64,000 nt of DNA, taken from Aquiflexum balticum DSM 16537. Lineage in GTDB: Bacteria; Bacteroidota; Bacteroidia; Cytophagales; Cyclobacteriaceae. Location of the stretch: assembly GCF_900176595.1 (NCBI RefSeq), contig NZ_LT838813.1:1302001-1366000 (forward strand). The letters run 5' to 3'. A program made the translations under genes and the position numbers. Below are positions 43,655 to 53,098 of this stretch, piece after piece; the first letter of the stretch is position 1, and every line of letters starts with the position of its first letter. Under the pieces are notes generated by a model that was given only the letters and a program-made list of their open reading frames with translations, searched no databases and was not told the origin of the DNA.

Positions 43655-45193
43655 ATGAACAAGGAAGTACGCGTAAGATTTGCACCTTCTCCTACCGGAG
43701 CATTACACATCGGTGGAGTGAGAACTGCCTTATACAATTACCTTTTTGCCAGAAAAACCGGGGGGAGATTCCTGCTGAGAATAGAAGATACTGATCAGAC
43801 ACGTTTTGTGCCCGGTGCAGAGGAATATATCAAAGATGCCTTGGATTGGTTGGGAATAGGTCCTGATGAAAGTCCCTGGAATCCGGGAGATTGTGGCCCT
43901 TACCGTCAGTCTGAGCGAAAACCCATGTATATGCAATATGCCATGGACCTGATCGAAAAAGGACATGCCTATTATGCCTTTGACACTTCAGAGGAACTGG
44001 AAGCTATGAGAGAAAGACTTACTGCAGCAAGAGTGGTTTCTCCGCAGTATAATTCTATCACGAGGACACAGATGAAGAACTCTCTTACCCTTCCTGAAGA
44101 TGAGGTCAAAGAAAGATTAGCGTCGGGAGAACCTTATGTGATCCGAGTCAAAATTCCAAGGAAAGAAGAAGTAAGATTGAATGATATGATCCGGGGTTGG
44201 GTGATGGTGCATTCCAGTACATTGGATGATAAAGTTCTCATGAAATCTGACGGTATGCCAACATATCATTTGGCAAATATCGTCGATGACCACCTGATGA
44301 AAATCACGCATGTGATCCGAGGGGAAGAATGGTTGCCTTCCGCGCCTTTGCATGTCTTGCTCTATAAATATTTTGGCTGGGAGGATACCATGCCCCAATT
44401 TGCACATTTACCATTGCTGTTGAAACCTGATGGAAATGGTAAACTTTCGAAGAGAGATGCAGATAAGCAGGGTTTTCCGGTTTTCCCCATGGATTGGACT
44501 GATCCGAATACCGGGGAGAAAGCCATGGGTTTTCGTGAACAGGGCTATCTGCCGGAGGCATTCCTCAATTTCCTTGCGTTTCTTGGCTGGAATCCAGGTG
44601 ACCATAGGGAACTGTTTTCTCTGGATGAATTGATAGAAGCCTTCTCTATTGAAAGAATAGGTAAATCAGGTACAAAATTTGATATCAATAAAGCAAAGTG
44701 GTACAATGAACAATACCTCAGAGCCAAATCTGATGAGGAACTTGCAGCATACCTTTTTGCTGATCTTGAAAAAGAGGGTATAAGTTTGGACCCTGCTAAA
44801 GGTGCCCAGATTGCTCATATCATGAAGGAAAGGGCAACTTTCCCAACCGATTTATGGAAAGAAGGAAAGTTTATGGTCCATGCTCCGACGGAATTTGATG
44901 AGGCTGTGGCTTCCAAAAAATGGAACAATGAAGCCGTTACTGTGTTGGGTACCTATATGGAAAAACTGAAACTGTACTCCGGAGAATTCAATGCTGAATC
45001 CGCCAAATCCATTTTGGAAGAGGCAGCAGAGTCCAATGGAATCAAACTCGGAAAGGTTATGCAGGCAGTAAGGTTGGCCGTAACAGGCGTAGGTGCAGGA
45101 CCTGACCTGATGGCAGTGTTCAGTATAATTGGAAAAGAAGAACTAATCAAAAGAATATCATATTCGTTAGGTAAACTAAAGGTAAATCTTTGA
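43655..45193 (+). CDS. gltX: Glutamyl-tRNA synthetase
   Basis: A 512-residue class I aminoacyl-tRNA synthetase. The HIGH motif is HIGG in APSPTGALHIGGVRTALYN (about 8-26), and the KMSKS loop is KLSKRDADKQGFP (about 265-277). The GoA-type C-terminal helical anticodon domain follows. Discriminating or non-discriminating status cannot be told by eye. It starts a run of plus-strand genes; the next small gene is 4 bp after its stop. Confidence 0.97.
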   Translation: MNKEVRVRFAPSPTGALHIGGVRTALYNYLFARKTGGRFLLRIEDTDQTRFVPGAEEYIKDALDWLGIGPDESPWNPGDCGPYRQSERKPMYMQYAMDLIEKGHAYYAFDTSEELEAMRERLTAARVVSPQYNSITRTQMKNSLTLPEDEVKERLASGEPYVIRVKIPRKEEVRLNDMIRGWVMVHSSTLDDKVLMKSDGMPTYHLANIVDDHLMKITHVIRGEEWLPSAPLHVLLYKYFGWEDTMPQFAHLPLLLKPDGNGKLSKRDADKQGFPVFPMDWTDPNTGEKAMGFREQGYLPEAFLNFLAFLGWNPGDHRELFSLDELIEAFSIERIGKSGTKFDINKAKWYNEQYLRAKSDEELAAYLFADLEKEGISLDPAKGAQIAHIMKERATFPTDLWKEGKFMVHAPTEFDEAVASKKWNNEAVTVLGTYMEKLKLYSGEFNAESAKSILEEAAESNGIKLGKVMQAVRLAVTGVGAGPDLMAVFSIIGKEELIKRISYSLGKLKVNL

Positions 45194-45197
45194 AAAC

Positions 45198-45401
45198 ATG
45201 GCAAAGAAGGCAAAAAAAGAAGAAACCCCTAAAGTCCATAAGGATCTTGAAGGTTTTAAAATGAACATCAATTCCTTTGGCGAAATTTCCAGTAGTTTTC
45301 CAATTGATAAAATCAACGAATTTCTGAACAAAAACGTAGAGGATAAAAAGCTAAAGGACAGAGAGGATATTGACGATATCAAGGATAGTGGAAAGAAGTA
45401 G
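45198..45401 (+). CDS. Small charged protein of unknown function
   Basis: A 67-residue Lys/Asp/Glu-rich protein. The central stretch DLEGFKMNINSFGEISSSFP and the following helix IDKINEFLN look conserved-type. Position 4 bp after gltX suggests co-translation. I have seen small genes of this kind after gltX in Bacteroidota but cannot give a function. No signal peptide; probably cytoplasmic. Confidence 0.7.
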   Translation: MAKKAKKEETPKVHKDLEGFKMNINSFGEISSSFPIDKINEFLNKNVEDKKLKDREDIDDIKDSGKK

Positions 45402-45494
45402 TGAAAAATTCATGATTTGAGTTAATATTTTGAAAAGCATAGTTCAATTTTGGATGAAACGGACAAAATATCCCAACAAAACTTAATTTTGAAC

Positions 45495-46154
45495 ATGCAT
45501 TTTAAAGGATTTTGTCTTTTATCAATTTTAATGATCTTGGCTTTGGGTAATACCTCGGCCCAAACAAGCTTTGGAATTAGGGGTGGATATTCAATTTCCA
45601 GAATGTCTTACTTATATGAATTGGGCAGACCCTCAATACGTACCAGCGGTATAGCTGCCCCAACATTTTCCTTTGTTTTTGAACATTTCAATAATAAAAA
45701 TGCCGGAGTTCAAATTGAATTGCAATACCTGACTTTGGGCTATACTCAGGAGTCTGATTTAGGTGAAACCAATCAGACAGAATTGGAGTATTTAAAAATA
45801 CCATTTTTAGCGAATTTCTATGCAGGTAAAAGTGGAAGATTTCATATCAAAATAGGCCCACACATCGGCTATATGATAAATGCCACTGATGTTTTGAGGG
45901 AATTTGAAGATCCAACCAATCTGCCAACTTATGGTGGTGCAAATGATGATCCAAATAGGTTTATGTATGGATTGACGGGAGGTGCAGGGTTGTCAAAATT
46001 GTTTGGTAAAAGTACTTTGGAAGGAGATGTCAGGTTTTCTTATGAATTTGGCAGACCCGAAGGACAGGATAGAATTTTTGATATGAATTCAACCAATATT
46101 GAAATTACATTGACCTATCTATTCCAGGTAGCAAAAACAAAACTCCAAAAATAA
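45495..46154 (+). CDS. PorT-like outer membrane beta-barrel protein
   Basis: A 219-residue protein. The ATG at 45495 (MHFKGFCLL) gives a regular signal peptide ending TSAQ; the earlier ATG at 45450 adds 15 polar residues and is less likely. The mature protein begins TSFGIRGGYSISRM and continues with about eight alternating strands, ending ITLTYLFQV. This is the pattern of Bacteroidota porin-family/PorT-like barrels of 200-230 residues. Role unknown; some are linked to type IX secretion, but no such genes are nearby. Confidence 0.75.
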   Translation: MHFKGFCLLSILMILALGNTSAQTSFGIRGGYSISRMSYLYELGRPSIRTSGIAAPTFSFVFEHFNNKNAGVQIELQYLTLGYTQESDLGETNQTELEYLKIPFLANFYAGKSGRFHIKIGPHIGYMINATDVLREFEDPTNLPTYGGANDDPNRFMYGLTGGAGLSKLFGKSTLEGDVRFSYEFGRPEGQDRIFDMNSTNIEITLTYLFQVAKTKLQK

Positions 46155-46222
46155 CTTCAAAAGGAACTAATCCTTTACTTTGGTGGTATAAGGGAGTAAG
46201 TATCTGAAAAAATTGATCAACC

Positions 46223-46804
46223 ATGTTACAAGCACAGAAAAGACCCGTACATATTTACCTTGAGGCCAACCCCAATCCAAATTCTTTGAAATTTGTAGTG
46301 AACTTTATGTTGGCTGATGAAGGAGTGAGTTTTGATTATCCAGATCAGGCCAGCACCGAAAACTCTCCCTTAGCCCACGAATTGTTCAATTTTGCATCCG
46401 TGGATAGGGTTTTTATTGCTTCAAATTTTGTTACTGTTACCAAAAAAGGCGATGTGGATTGGATAGAAATCCAGGACTTTATCAGAGACCATATCAAAAA
46501 ATACCTGGAATCAGGGAAAGCAGCCGTTCAGTTTAATTTTGACAAGGATCCTCTTTTTGATGAAAATGATTCTGAAACTGTCAAAAAAATCAAAGGTATT
46601 TTGGACGAATATATCCGTCCGGCAGTGGAACAAGATGGTGGTGCCATCGTTTTCCACAGCTTTCAGGATGGGATTGTTAAAGTATTGTTGCAGGGGAGTT
46701 GTTCAGGTTGCCCTTCCAGCACAGTTACTTTAAAAGCAGGTATCCAAAATCTTTTGACAAGAATGCTGCCGGAAGTAAAAGAAGTACAGGCAGAGGGAGT
46801 TTGA
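46223..46804 (+). CDS. NifU-like (Nfu) iron-sulfur scaffold/carrier protein
   Basis: A 193-residue protein with two domains. The N-terminal Nfu_N domain (about 1-85) begins RPVHIYLEANPNPNSLKFVV. The C-terminal NifU domain (about 115-190) has IRPAVEQDGGAIVFHSFQDG and the [4Fe-4S] ligands in GSCSGCPSSTVTLK, i.e. CxxC. It delivers Fe-S clusters to target proteins. Length and order match mitochondrial NFU1-type proteins. The downstream DUF3810 gene starts 4 bp after its stop. Confidence 0.92.
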   Translation: MLQAQKRPVHIYLEANPNPNSLKFVVNFMLADEGVSFDYPDQASTENSPLAHELFNFASVDRVFIASNFVTVTKKGDVDWIEIQDFIRDHIKKYLESGKAAVQFNFDKDPLFDENDSETVKKIKGILDEYIRPAVEQDGGAIVFHSFQDGIVKVLLQGSCSGCPSSTVTLKAGIQNLLTRMLPEVKEVQAEGV

Positions 46805-46808
46805 TCTG

Positions 46809-47879
46809 ATGTTTCGTGGCAATTGGACGTGGACGTTATTAGGCCTGATCAGTATTCTGATCAGGCATTTTGCCATTAAATACCCTGAGAAGACAGAGGA
46901 ATTATATTCCAGGACCCTGTTTCCCGGAATAAGAAACCTGGTGGACAAAACCATTTCCCAATTGCCCTTTGCCACGGTTTATATTTTTGTTGCTTCTGTC
47001 TTTGTTTTTATAGGCATCTATATTTATCACCTTCTTAGAAAAGAGGGGTGGAAAAATAAACTGGGATATTCCATCAGGTCTTTGAGCAATTCATTGGGAG
47101 CACTTGTTTTCCTCTTTTTAATTCTTTGGGGTTACAATTATCAAAGGATCCCAATTTTTGAGCAAATCGGGATGAAGCCCTTACCCCTAAGTCAGGAACA
47201 ATTGATGGGTGAATTACAACTGACCAGAAATATCCTGAATCAATTGCGGTACAATATTGAAGAGGATACTGTGGCCATTGAAAGTATCATGGATTATCCG
47301 GATTTGGAAAAACTGGTAAGGGCCAATATGCGGGAAAACATGTATCTTCTTGGATTGAATTTTACAGGGGAGCCACGAACCAAGCAATTTTATCCTGCCG
47401 GATTTATGCGGAGGATGGGGATTTTGGGCATATATTTTCCCTATACCGCTGAAAGCTATATAGACCCTACCTTACATCCATTGGAAAAGCCTTTTACAAT
47501 TGCACATGAAATGGCCCATAGCTACGGTGTGACTGATGAAGGGGAGGCCAATTTCATCGGATGGGTGATTTGCTCTAATTCAGATGACCCTTTGCTTCAG
47601 TATTCAGGGCAACTAAGATTATTGCGTTATCAGATGAATGACCTTTATAGGATTTCCAAAGAAGAATTTACGGAGTTTTATAAAACCTTGCCAAAAGGAA
47701 TCAAGAATGATCTGGTTTCCATTCAGATTGCCCAACAAAAAATCAAACCCTTCAATCTGGAAATCAGCCGCAAGTCCAATGATCTCTTCCTTAAAACCCA
47801 AGGAGTCAAAGCCGGCGTCAACAGCTATCAGCAATTGCCCATGTTGGCTTTTGCTTGGAGGAATAGTTTGAAGGAGTAG
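46809..47879 (+). CDS. DUF3810-family membrane protein with HExxH zinc-protease-like motif
   Basis: A 356-residue protein. There are hydrophobic helices near 10-22, 55-75 and 90-110. The rest is soluble. The zinc-protease-like signature TIAHEMAHSYGVTDEGEANF (about 229-249) contains HEMAH and a downstream Glu, as in gluzincin peptidases. The DUF3810 family is common in Bacteroidota and untested. It lies 4 bp after the Nfu gene. Confidence 0.8.
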   Translation: MFRGNWTWTLLGLISILIRHFAIKYPEKTEELYSRTLFPGIRNLVDKTISQLPFATVYIFVASVFVFIGIYIYHLLRKEGWKNKLGYSIRSLSNSLGALVFLFLILWGYNYQRIPIFEQIGMKPLPLSQEQLMGELQLTRNILNQLRYNIEEDTVAIESIMDYPDLEKLVRANMRENMYLLGLNFTGEPRTKQFYPAGFMRRMGILGIYFPYTAESYIDPTLHPLEKPFTIAHEMAHSYGVTDEGEANFIGWVICSNSDDPLLQYSGQLRLLRYQMNDLYRISKEEFTEFYKTLPKGIKNDLVSIQIAQQKIKPFNLEISRKSNDLFLKTQGVKAGVNSYQQLPMLAFAWRNSLKE

Positions 47880-47961
47880 CGTATTCTATTCAAAAAATTC
47901 TCTTTTTTGTTCTATCAATCTGCAAATTCTAATTTAATTTTGATTGTTTTTAATATCGTCC

Positions 47962-47974
47962 GTGCCTAAGGCAC
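47962..47974. repeat. REP-like palindrome
   Basis: GTGCCTAAGGCAC is a perfect 13-bp palindrome in non-coding DNA, reminiscent of the palindromes in the 7.7-kb element (shared CCTAA..GGCAC). A further imperfect hairpin follows at 48001-48020. Confidence 0.45.
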
Positions 47975-48085
47975 TTTAGAATTCAAACCTAATCTGTAAT
48001 CCCGGCAATAAATTAGCGGGCTATTATTTCGGCGATTCCCACGGCATTTTTAACCCTAAATCCATACTATTTCTCGGTTCTCGCA

Positions 48086-48099
48086 TCTCACGTCTCACG
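48086..48099. repeat. Two tandem copies of heptamer TCTCACG
   Basis: A direct heptamer repeat ending in TCTAAAATC, like the tract at 40994. It lies just beyond the 3' end of pdxJ. Confidence 0.5.
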
Positions 48100-48118
48100 T
48101 CTAAAATCTCAAGTCTTC

Positions 48119-48835
48119 CTAATCCTCCAACTGCCTTCTATACATCTGAATCGAATTCTCCAATCCAAAATACAAGGCATCACAAATCAGGGCATGCCCG
48201 ATAGATACCTCATCCAAAAACGGAATATTTTTTTTCAGGAACTGAAGATTATGCAGATCCAAATCATGTCCGGCATTGAGTCCTAAGCCCAGTTCTCTTG
48301 CAAGGAGCGCTACTTCAACATATGGTTTGACTGCGGCATTCCTATCCTTAGGAAAAAGAGTTGCATAAGGTTCCGTATAAAGTTCAACCCGGTCAGTCCC
48401 CGTCGTTTTGGCCGGCTCAAAATATTTGGTCTCCGGATTGATAAAGATGGATACCCTGGTTCCTGACTCATGTAGTTCTGCTACAATGTCCTTTAGCATT
48501 TCCTGATGGGTGATGGTGTCCCATCCATTATTGGAGGTGAGTACATGCGGAGGGTCGGGAACCAACGTGGCCTGTGCCGGTCTGACCAAGCGGATGATTT
48601 CCATAAATCTCCTGTCGGGATATCCTTCAATGTTGAATTCGGTTGTCACCACTTTGGACAGATCAATGACATCCTGGTAGCGGATATGTCTTTCATCAGG
48701 TCTCGGGTGCACAGTTATGCCCTGTGCGCCAAACCTTTCACAGTCCAAAGCAACTTTTACAACATCCGGATTATTGCCCCCCCTTGCATTCCTAAGGGTA
48801 GCTATCTTGTTAATATTTACACTCAGTTTGGTCAT
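48119..48835 (-). CDS. pdxJ: Pyridoxine 5'-phosphate synthase
   Basis: A 238-residue barrel enzyme condensing 1-deoxyxylulose-5-phosphate with 3-amino-2-oxopropyl phosphate in vitamin B6 synthesis. [17 protein letters not shown] (N-terminus), [25 protein letters not shown] and [13 protein letters not shown] are family motifs, the last with the catalytic/phosphate residues. It is divergent to yqeY-like with only 61 bp between, so the promoter regions overlap. Confidence 0.96.
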   Translation of the reverse strand: MTKLSVNINKIATLRNARGGNNPDVVKVALDCERFGAQGITVHPRPDERHIRYQDVIDLSKVVTTEFNIEGYPDRRFMEIIRLVRPAQATLVPDPPHVLTSNNGWDTITHQEMLKDIVAELHESGTRVSIFINPETKYFEPAKTTGTDRVELYTEPYATLFPKDRNAAVKPYVEVALLARELGLGLNAGHDLDLHNLQFLKKNIPFLDEVSIGHALICDALYFGLENSIQMYRRQLED

Positions 48836-48860
48836 TTTCCTAAATTAAAAGATAATTTTG
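48827..48860 (+). promoter_or_regulatory. Promoter of the yqeY-like/cvpA-like operon
   Basis: TTTG at 48827-48830, a 22-bp spacer, then TAATTTTG at 48853-48860. The -33 box lies at the edge of the divergent pdxJ start codon, so the two genes may interfere. Confidence 0.65.
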
Positions 48861-48896
48861 TGACAAATTTACACCTATAACACAAACAACAAGACT

Positions 48897-49346
48897 ATGA
48901 GTTTAAAGCCAAGTGTAGAAAGTGAAATTAAAAAAGCCATGCTGGCCAAGGACAAGGACAGGTTAAGGGCCCTTCGGGCGATTAAGTCTTTGATTTTGTT
49001 GGAAGAAACCAAAGGTGGCAGTAAGGGAGAAATCACTTCTGAAGATGAAATGAAACTCCTCACCAAAGCGGCAAAGCAGAGAAAAGATTCGGCTGACATT
49101 TATAAACAGCAAAACAGGGAAGATCTTTATGCTGTGGAAATGGCAGAGCTTGAAATCATCAATGAGTTTTTACCCAAGCAACTGACCGAAGAGGAATTGG
49201 AAGCGGCCCTCAAAAAAATAATCAGTGAGGTGGGTGCAGAAGGTCCCAAAGACATGGGAAAAGTAATGGGTGCAGCTACCAAGGAATTGGCCGGAAAGGC
49301 AGATGGCAAAGTCATTTCACAGAAAGTAAAGGCCTTATTGGGTTGA
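48897..49346 (+). CDS. GatB/YqeY-domain protein
   Basis: A 149-residue protein of the YqeY family, related to the tRNA-binding tail of GatB amidotransferases. MLAKDKDRLRALRAIKSLI, AEIEIINEFLPKQLTEEEL-like, and KDMGKVMGAATKELAGKADG motifs are typical. It may help tRNA-dependent amidation or be an adaptor; no experiment fixes this. First gene of a run with cvpA-like and the glutamine amidotransferase. Confidence 0.9.
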   Translation: MSLKPSVESEIKKAMLAKDKDRLRALRAIKSLILLEETKGGSKGEITSEDEMKLLTKAAKQRKDSADIYKQQNREDLYAVEMAELEIINEFLPKQLTEEELEAALKKIISEVGAEGPKDMGKVMGAATKELAGKADGKVISQKVKALLG

Positions 49347-49358
49347 TTTTCAAAAAGG

Positions 49359-49901
49359 ATGCTGGATCTGATCATTGTTATATTTCTGGCTATGGGTGCC
49401 TATAGCGGCTACAAGCAAGGTTTGTTTATCAGCATCCTTTCTATTGTTGCTTTTATCATTGCCATTATCCTTGCTTTTCATTTTATGGATTGGGGGACGA
49501 CTTTCCTGGCAGAAAGGGTGGATCAGCTTACTTTTTTTCTACCGTTTGCCGCCTTCCTGATGATATTTCTAGGTGTGATATTGATCATCAGAGGATTGGC
49601 TTATATGGTGAAAAAAACATTGGATTTCACCATTCTGGGTTCTGTGGACAGCGTAGCGGGAGGGATACTTGGAATTTTTAAAACAGCCTTTATTTTGAGT
49701 CTTTTGCTTTGGGTGGCCAATTCTTTTGAGTTTTCTGTCCCAAAGGAATGGATCGAAGACTCGAAGTCATACAGTTATGTTGAACCCATAGCTCCTTTTG
49801 TCATCATGTATTTGGATCAATTTACACCGATCATCAAAGATACCATTGCAGGTATTCAGGAACTGGTAAAGTTAGCTGCAGATGGTGCTGTTGATAGATA
49901 A
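49359..49901 (+). CDS. CvpA-family membrane protein
   Basis: A 180-residue protein with four hydrophobic helices in the first 125 residues. The CvpA pattern DLIIVIFLAMGAYSGYKQGL at the N-terminus is clear, and VDSVAGGILGIFKTAF follows in the fourth helix region. Originally tied to colicin V production; now seen as an envelope-homeostasis protein. Its end overlaps the next gene by 20 nt. Confidence 0.85.
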   Translation: MLDLIIVIFLAMGAYSGYKQGLFISILSIVAFIIAIILAFHFMDWGTTFLAERVDQLTFFLPFAAFLMIFLGVILIIRGLAYMVKKTLDFTILGSVDSVAGGILGIFKTAFILSLLLWVANSFEFSVPKEWIEDSKSYSYVEPIAPFVIMYLDQFTPIIKDTIAGIQELVKLAADGAVDR

Positions 49902-50472
49902 TTTTGATTCCTTCTCGCATATCCTAGCGGATTATTTCAAACAATCCGGTTTGGAGTTGTCAATATTCCGGAATGATGTAGAACTGGAGGAAATCATAAA
50001 GGAGGACTGGGAGGGTCTGATTTTATCTCCTGGTCCCGAAACGCCTTACAGAGCAGGTAATCTGATGCGGATTTTGGATTACTACCATGACAAAATTCCT
50101 GTTTTGGGAATTTGTTTGGGGCATCAGGCAATTGGGGAGTACTTTGGTGGGAAACTGGAAAAATGTCAAAAACCGGTACACGGAAAAGTCCATTTGGTCT
50201 ATCAGGTAAATGACCACGATCTGTTGGTAGGAATTCCTGAATCCTTTGAGGTGACGAGATATCATTCCTTGGAAATTAAAGGAATACCTGATTCTTTGAA
50301 GATATTGTTGGAAACAAAGGAAGGTCAAATTATGGCGATGGTTCACAGTCGTTTCCCCATAGTTGGAATTCAATATCATCCTGAGGCAGTACTTACCCAA
50401 TATGGTAAAGAGATAATCAATAATTGGATAAACTTTTGTAAGATTGGTGATTCACAGGATAATCATATTTAA
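49882..50472 (+). CDS. Glutamine amidotransferase subunit of anthranilate/aminodeoxychorismate synthase type
   Basis: A 196-residue class I amidotransferase. LLIDNFDSFSHILADYF is the N-terminal signature; the nucleophile lies in GICLGHQAIGEYF (Cys near 77), and the His-Glu pair in GIQYHPEAVLTQYG. PVHGKVHLVY fits PabA/TrpG enzymes. It provides ammonia for 4-amino-4-deoxychorismate (folate) or anthranilate (Trp). No large subunit is adjacent, which favours a folate-type or shared subunit. It overlaps the cvpA-like gene by 20 nt. Confidence 0.9.
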   Translation: MVLLIDNFDSFSHILADYFKQSGLELSIFRNDVELEEIIKEDWEGLILSPGPETPYRAGNLMRILDYYHDKIPVLGICLGHQAIGEYFGGKLEKCQKPVHGKVHLVYQVNDHDLLVGIPESFEVTRYHSLEIKGIPDSLKILLETKEGQIMAMVHSRFPIVGIQYHPEAVLTQYGKEIINNWINFCKIGDSQDNHI

Positions 50473-50559
50473 AGAAATTTGGTTTAATCCACCATATCTC
50501 CAAACTACCGTCAATGGTTAACGTTTTATTATTCGGATTCAATTTAATATATTTAAACC

Positions 50560-51225
50560 ATGCAGGCATACGAATTTATCAACAATCTCATTCCACCATT
50601 AAAACCAAAGGACAAAGCAAAAATGGCATTGACCTGGATGGAGGAAATCAGAACCAATATGTTGCCTGTAGTGGAAAATAACAGGTTCATCGGTTTTGTT
50701 ACTGAAGAATTGATTTACACTTTGAATAATCCAGAACTTCAAATCAGCAAAATTGCACTAAAATTCATTTCCTGTATTGTTTATCAGGACAAGCATATTT
50801 ACGATGTCATCAAAGTGGCCTCCGAAAATCAGACCAATATGGTCGCGGTCATCGACAGAGAAAATAATTATTTGGGGGTGGTAACAATGGAGGATGCAAT
50901 CGGTGCATTTGCGGGTTCTCTTTCCATTCAATCTCAGGGAGCAGTTTTGATTCTCTCCATGTTCATGACAGATTACAGTCTTTTTGAAATTTCAAGGATA
51001 GTGGAATCAGAAAATGCCAAAATTCTAAGCAGTTTTATTTCAAATGATCCGTTGGATGACAGCAAAATAAAGGTCACGCTGAAGTTGGATAAATCAGAAG
51101 TGAGGCACATCAAGGCAACGTTGGAGAGATTCGGATACCGAATCATTGACCATTACCAGGAAGAAGAGTCCGGAAACGGTGAGCAGGAAAGAATAGATAA
51201 CCTGCTTCGATTTTTGCAGATATAA
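50560..51225 (+). CDS. CBS-domain protein with C-terminal ACT-like domain
   Basis: A 221-residue cytoplasmic protein. Two CBS motifs: LPVVENNRFIGFVTEELIY (about 35-55) and NMVAVIDRENNYLGVVTMED (about 90-110). The last 75 residues resemble an ACT-like domain (VTLKLDKSEVRHIKATLERF). Bateman modules sense adenosyl compounds. It sits 12 bp upstream of nadK, suggesting nucleotide sensing linked to NAD metabolism, but this is inference. Confidence 0.85.
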   Translation: MQAYEFINNLIPPLKPKDKAKMALTWMEEIRTNMLPVVENNRFIGFVTEELIYTLNNPELQISKIALKFISCIVYQDKHIYDVIKVASENQTNMVAVIDRENNYLGVVTMEDAIGAFAGSLSIQSQGAVLILSMFMTDYSLFEISRIVESENAKILSSFISNDPLDDSKIKVTLKLDKSEVRHIKATLERFGYRIIDHYQEEESGNGEQERIDNLLRFLQI

Positions 51226-51237
51226 CCTAAATCCAGC

Positions 51238-52113
51238 ATGAACATTACCATACATGGGATAGGTTTTCAAAAAGAATTTATCCCCCATATTGAGCAATTG
51301 TTTAAAATTCTTAAAGACAAAAAGGTAGAGGTCTCGCTTACTGATTCATTTTCAAAATCTCTCAAAAAAATAGCTCACGTTCCAAATGATTTTGATGTTC
51401 TTCAAAAAAAGGCTTCCTTAAGTCATATTGATTTTCTCATTTCAGTGGGAGGAGATGGTACTTTATTGGATGCTGTTTGTCTGGTTGGCAAAAATGAAAT
51501 TCCGATATTAGGGATCAATACCGGAAGGTTGGGTTTTTTGGCTACTGCCCCCAAAGAAAATATCGAATCAACAATAACCGCCTTGTTTGAAAAAACCTAC
51601 TCTATCGAGTCCAGGTCACTACTGAGTCTTGATTCTGATTCCTCTCTTTTCAACGGACTGAATTTTGGTTTGAATGAATTCACGATTCACAAGAGAGATA
51701 CCTCTTCTATGATTACGGTCCACACTTATATCAATAACCAATACCTGAACAGCTATTGGGCAGATGGCCTAATCGTATCGACACCGACCGGCTCTACAGG
51801 ATATTCATTGAGTTGTGGCGGACCTTTAATCACCCCGGGAGCGAGGAACTTTGTCATTACTCCAGTGAGCCCCCACAATCTTAACGTGAGACCCATCGTT
51901 GTATCTGACGAGAGTGAAATCAGTTTTGAAATAGAGGGAAGGAGTGAAAAATTCCTGATTTCACTAGATTCGAGGTCAGAGGCCATTGATGCCTCGATAA
52001 AATTAAGTGTCAAAAAAGCTGAATTCTCAGCCAAATTAGTCAAATTCGCAGATTACAGTTATTTTGATACCTTAAGGCAAAAGCTAAATTGGGGTTTTGA
52101 CATGAGGAATTGA
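51238..52113 (+). CDS. nadK: NAD kinase
   Basis: A 291-residue enzyme phosphorylating NAD to NADP. FLISVGGDGTLLDAV (about 63-77) contains the GGDGT motif. NTGRLGFLA, and WADGLIVSTPTGSTGYSLSC, the substrate loop, are intact, as is SPHNLNVRPIV. Part of the block running from the CBS gene to the ompH genes. Confidence 0.97.
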   Translation: MNITIHGIGFQKEFIPHIEQLFKILKDKKVEVSLTDSFSKSLKKIAHVPNDFDVLQKKASLSHIDFLISVGGDGTLLDAVCLVGKNEIPILGINTGRLGFLATAPKENIESTITALFEKTYSIESRSLLSLDSDSSLFNGLNFGLNEFTIHKRDTSSMITVHTYINNQYLNSYWADGLIVSTPTGSTGYSLSCGGPLITPGARNFVITPVSPHNLNVRPIVVSDESEISFEIEGRSEKFLISLDSRSEAIDASIKLSVKKAEFSAKLVKFADYSYFDTLRQKLNWGFDMRN

Positions 52114-52263
52114 GATCAAACTAAATCATAAATTACCCGGAATCAAAGGTGGAATTTAATCCATTTCATACTTTGATTCAGCCTGATCCCATTAACAAAA
52201 ATTAACCCTGCAAATACCAAAAGGGGTTTTTAAATCGTTTAGTACTTCATAAATTGCAACGTC

Positions 52264-53016
52264 TTGAAAAAGAAAAAATTCCGGGTTTCCACCCTTTTAT
52301 TTGTTTTGCTTCTGTCTCTCATGATTAATGCCCAGATGGCAGTTGCTCAAAAATATGAATTCGGTGGTGGTTTGGGAATAGCAACCTACTCTGGAGATAT
52401 CATCAGAAGATTAGATCCGGGGCAGATTGGAATTCAAGGGACGTTATTTGGCAGACGAAATTTTGACAATGTTTGGACCTTCAGAGGAGGTGTTTCCTTT
52501 GCAAGACTCAATGCAGCAGATAGTGTAAGACCCATAGATCCGGTTGCTGCTTTCAGGGATGCCGGATTCAACGGTTCTCTTTTTGAGATATCTGCGGTAA
52601 TGGAGTATCATTTTCTGGATTATACCCATCCGCAATCGCAATACAGATTTTCACCGTATGGTTTTCTGGGTTTGGGTTTTGCCGGATTTGTTGGAAGTGG
52701 CAGAAAATTCGATAATGATCCCAATCCCGATGGATATACTGTAGGAACTCCCGTTATCCCTTTTGGGATAGGCATCAAATACAAATTATCAAAGAAGTGG
52801 ATTTTGGCAGCAGAGTTTGGAGCTCGGGCAACCTTCACCGATGGACTGGATAAACTATACGGAGAAGAGCCAATTATCTCCCGCTTTCCCGATCCCAACA
52901 ATTCAAATACCTTGTCAGGTTATAACTATGGGAATTATAGTGATAAAGACTGGTATTATTTTCTGGGAATTACTATCAGCTATTCCTTCAGTTCAGTGAA
53001 ATGTTATGCTTATTAA
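52264..53016 (+). CDS. DUF6089-family outer membrane beta-barrel protein
   Basis: A 250-residue protein. The start is TTG at 52264: it gives a proper signal peptide KKKKFRVSTLLFVLLLSLMI ending MAVAQ, whereas the first ATG (52321) would remove the charged and hydrophobic part. The mature sequence begins KYEFGGGLGIATYSGDI and has alternating strands, ending ITISYSFSSVKCY. DUF6089-like proteins are habitually found between nadK and uppS/bamA in Bacteroidota. Function unknown; an envelope role is likely by context. Confidence 0.82.
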   Translation: MKKKKFRVSTLLFVLLLSLMINAQMAVAQKYEFGGGLGIATYSGDIIRRLDPGQIGIQGTLFGRRNFDNVWTFRGGVSFARLNAADSVRPIDPVAAFRDAGFNGSLFEISAVMEYHFLDYTHPQSQYRFSPYGFLGLGFAGFVGSGRKFDNDPNPDGYTVGTPVIPFGIGIKYKLSKKWILAAEFGARATFTDGLDKLYGEEPIISRFPDPNNSNTLSGYNYGNYSDKDWYYFLGITISYSFSSVKCYAY

Positions 53017-53098
53017 ATTGGGCATTACTGTAGAATATTGAAAAAGAAATAGCATTTTTGTACCTCCAAAAGCGAATGTGCTTTCTTCTGGATAAGAG

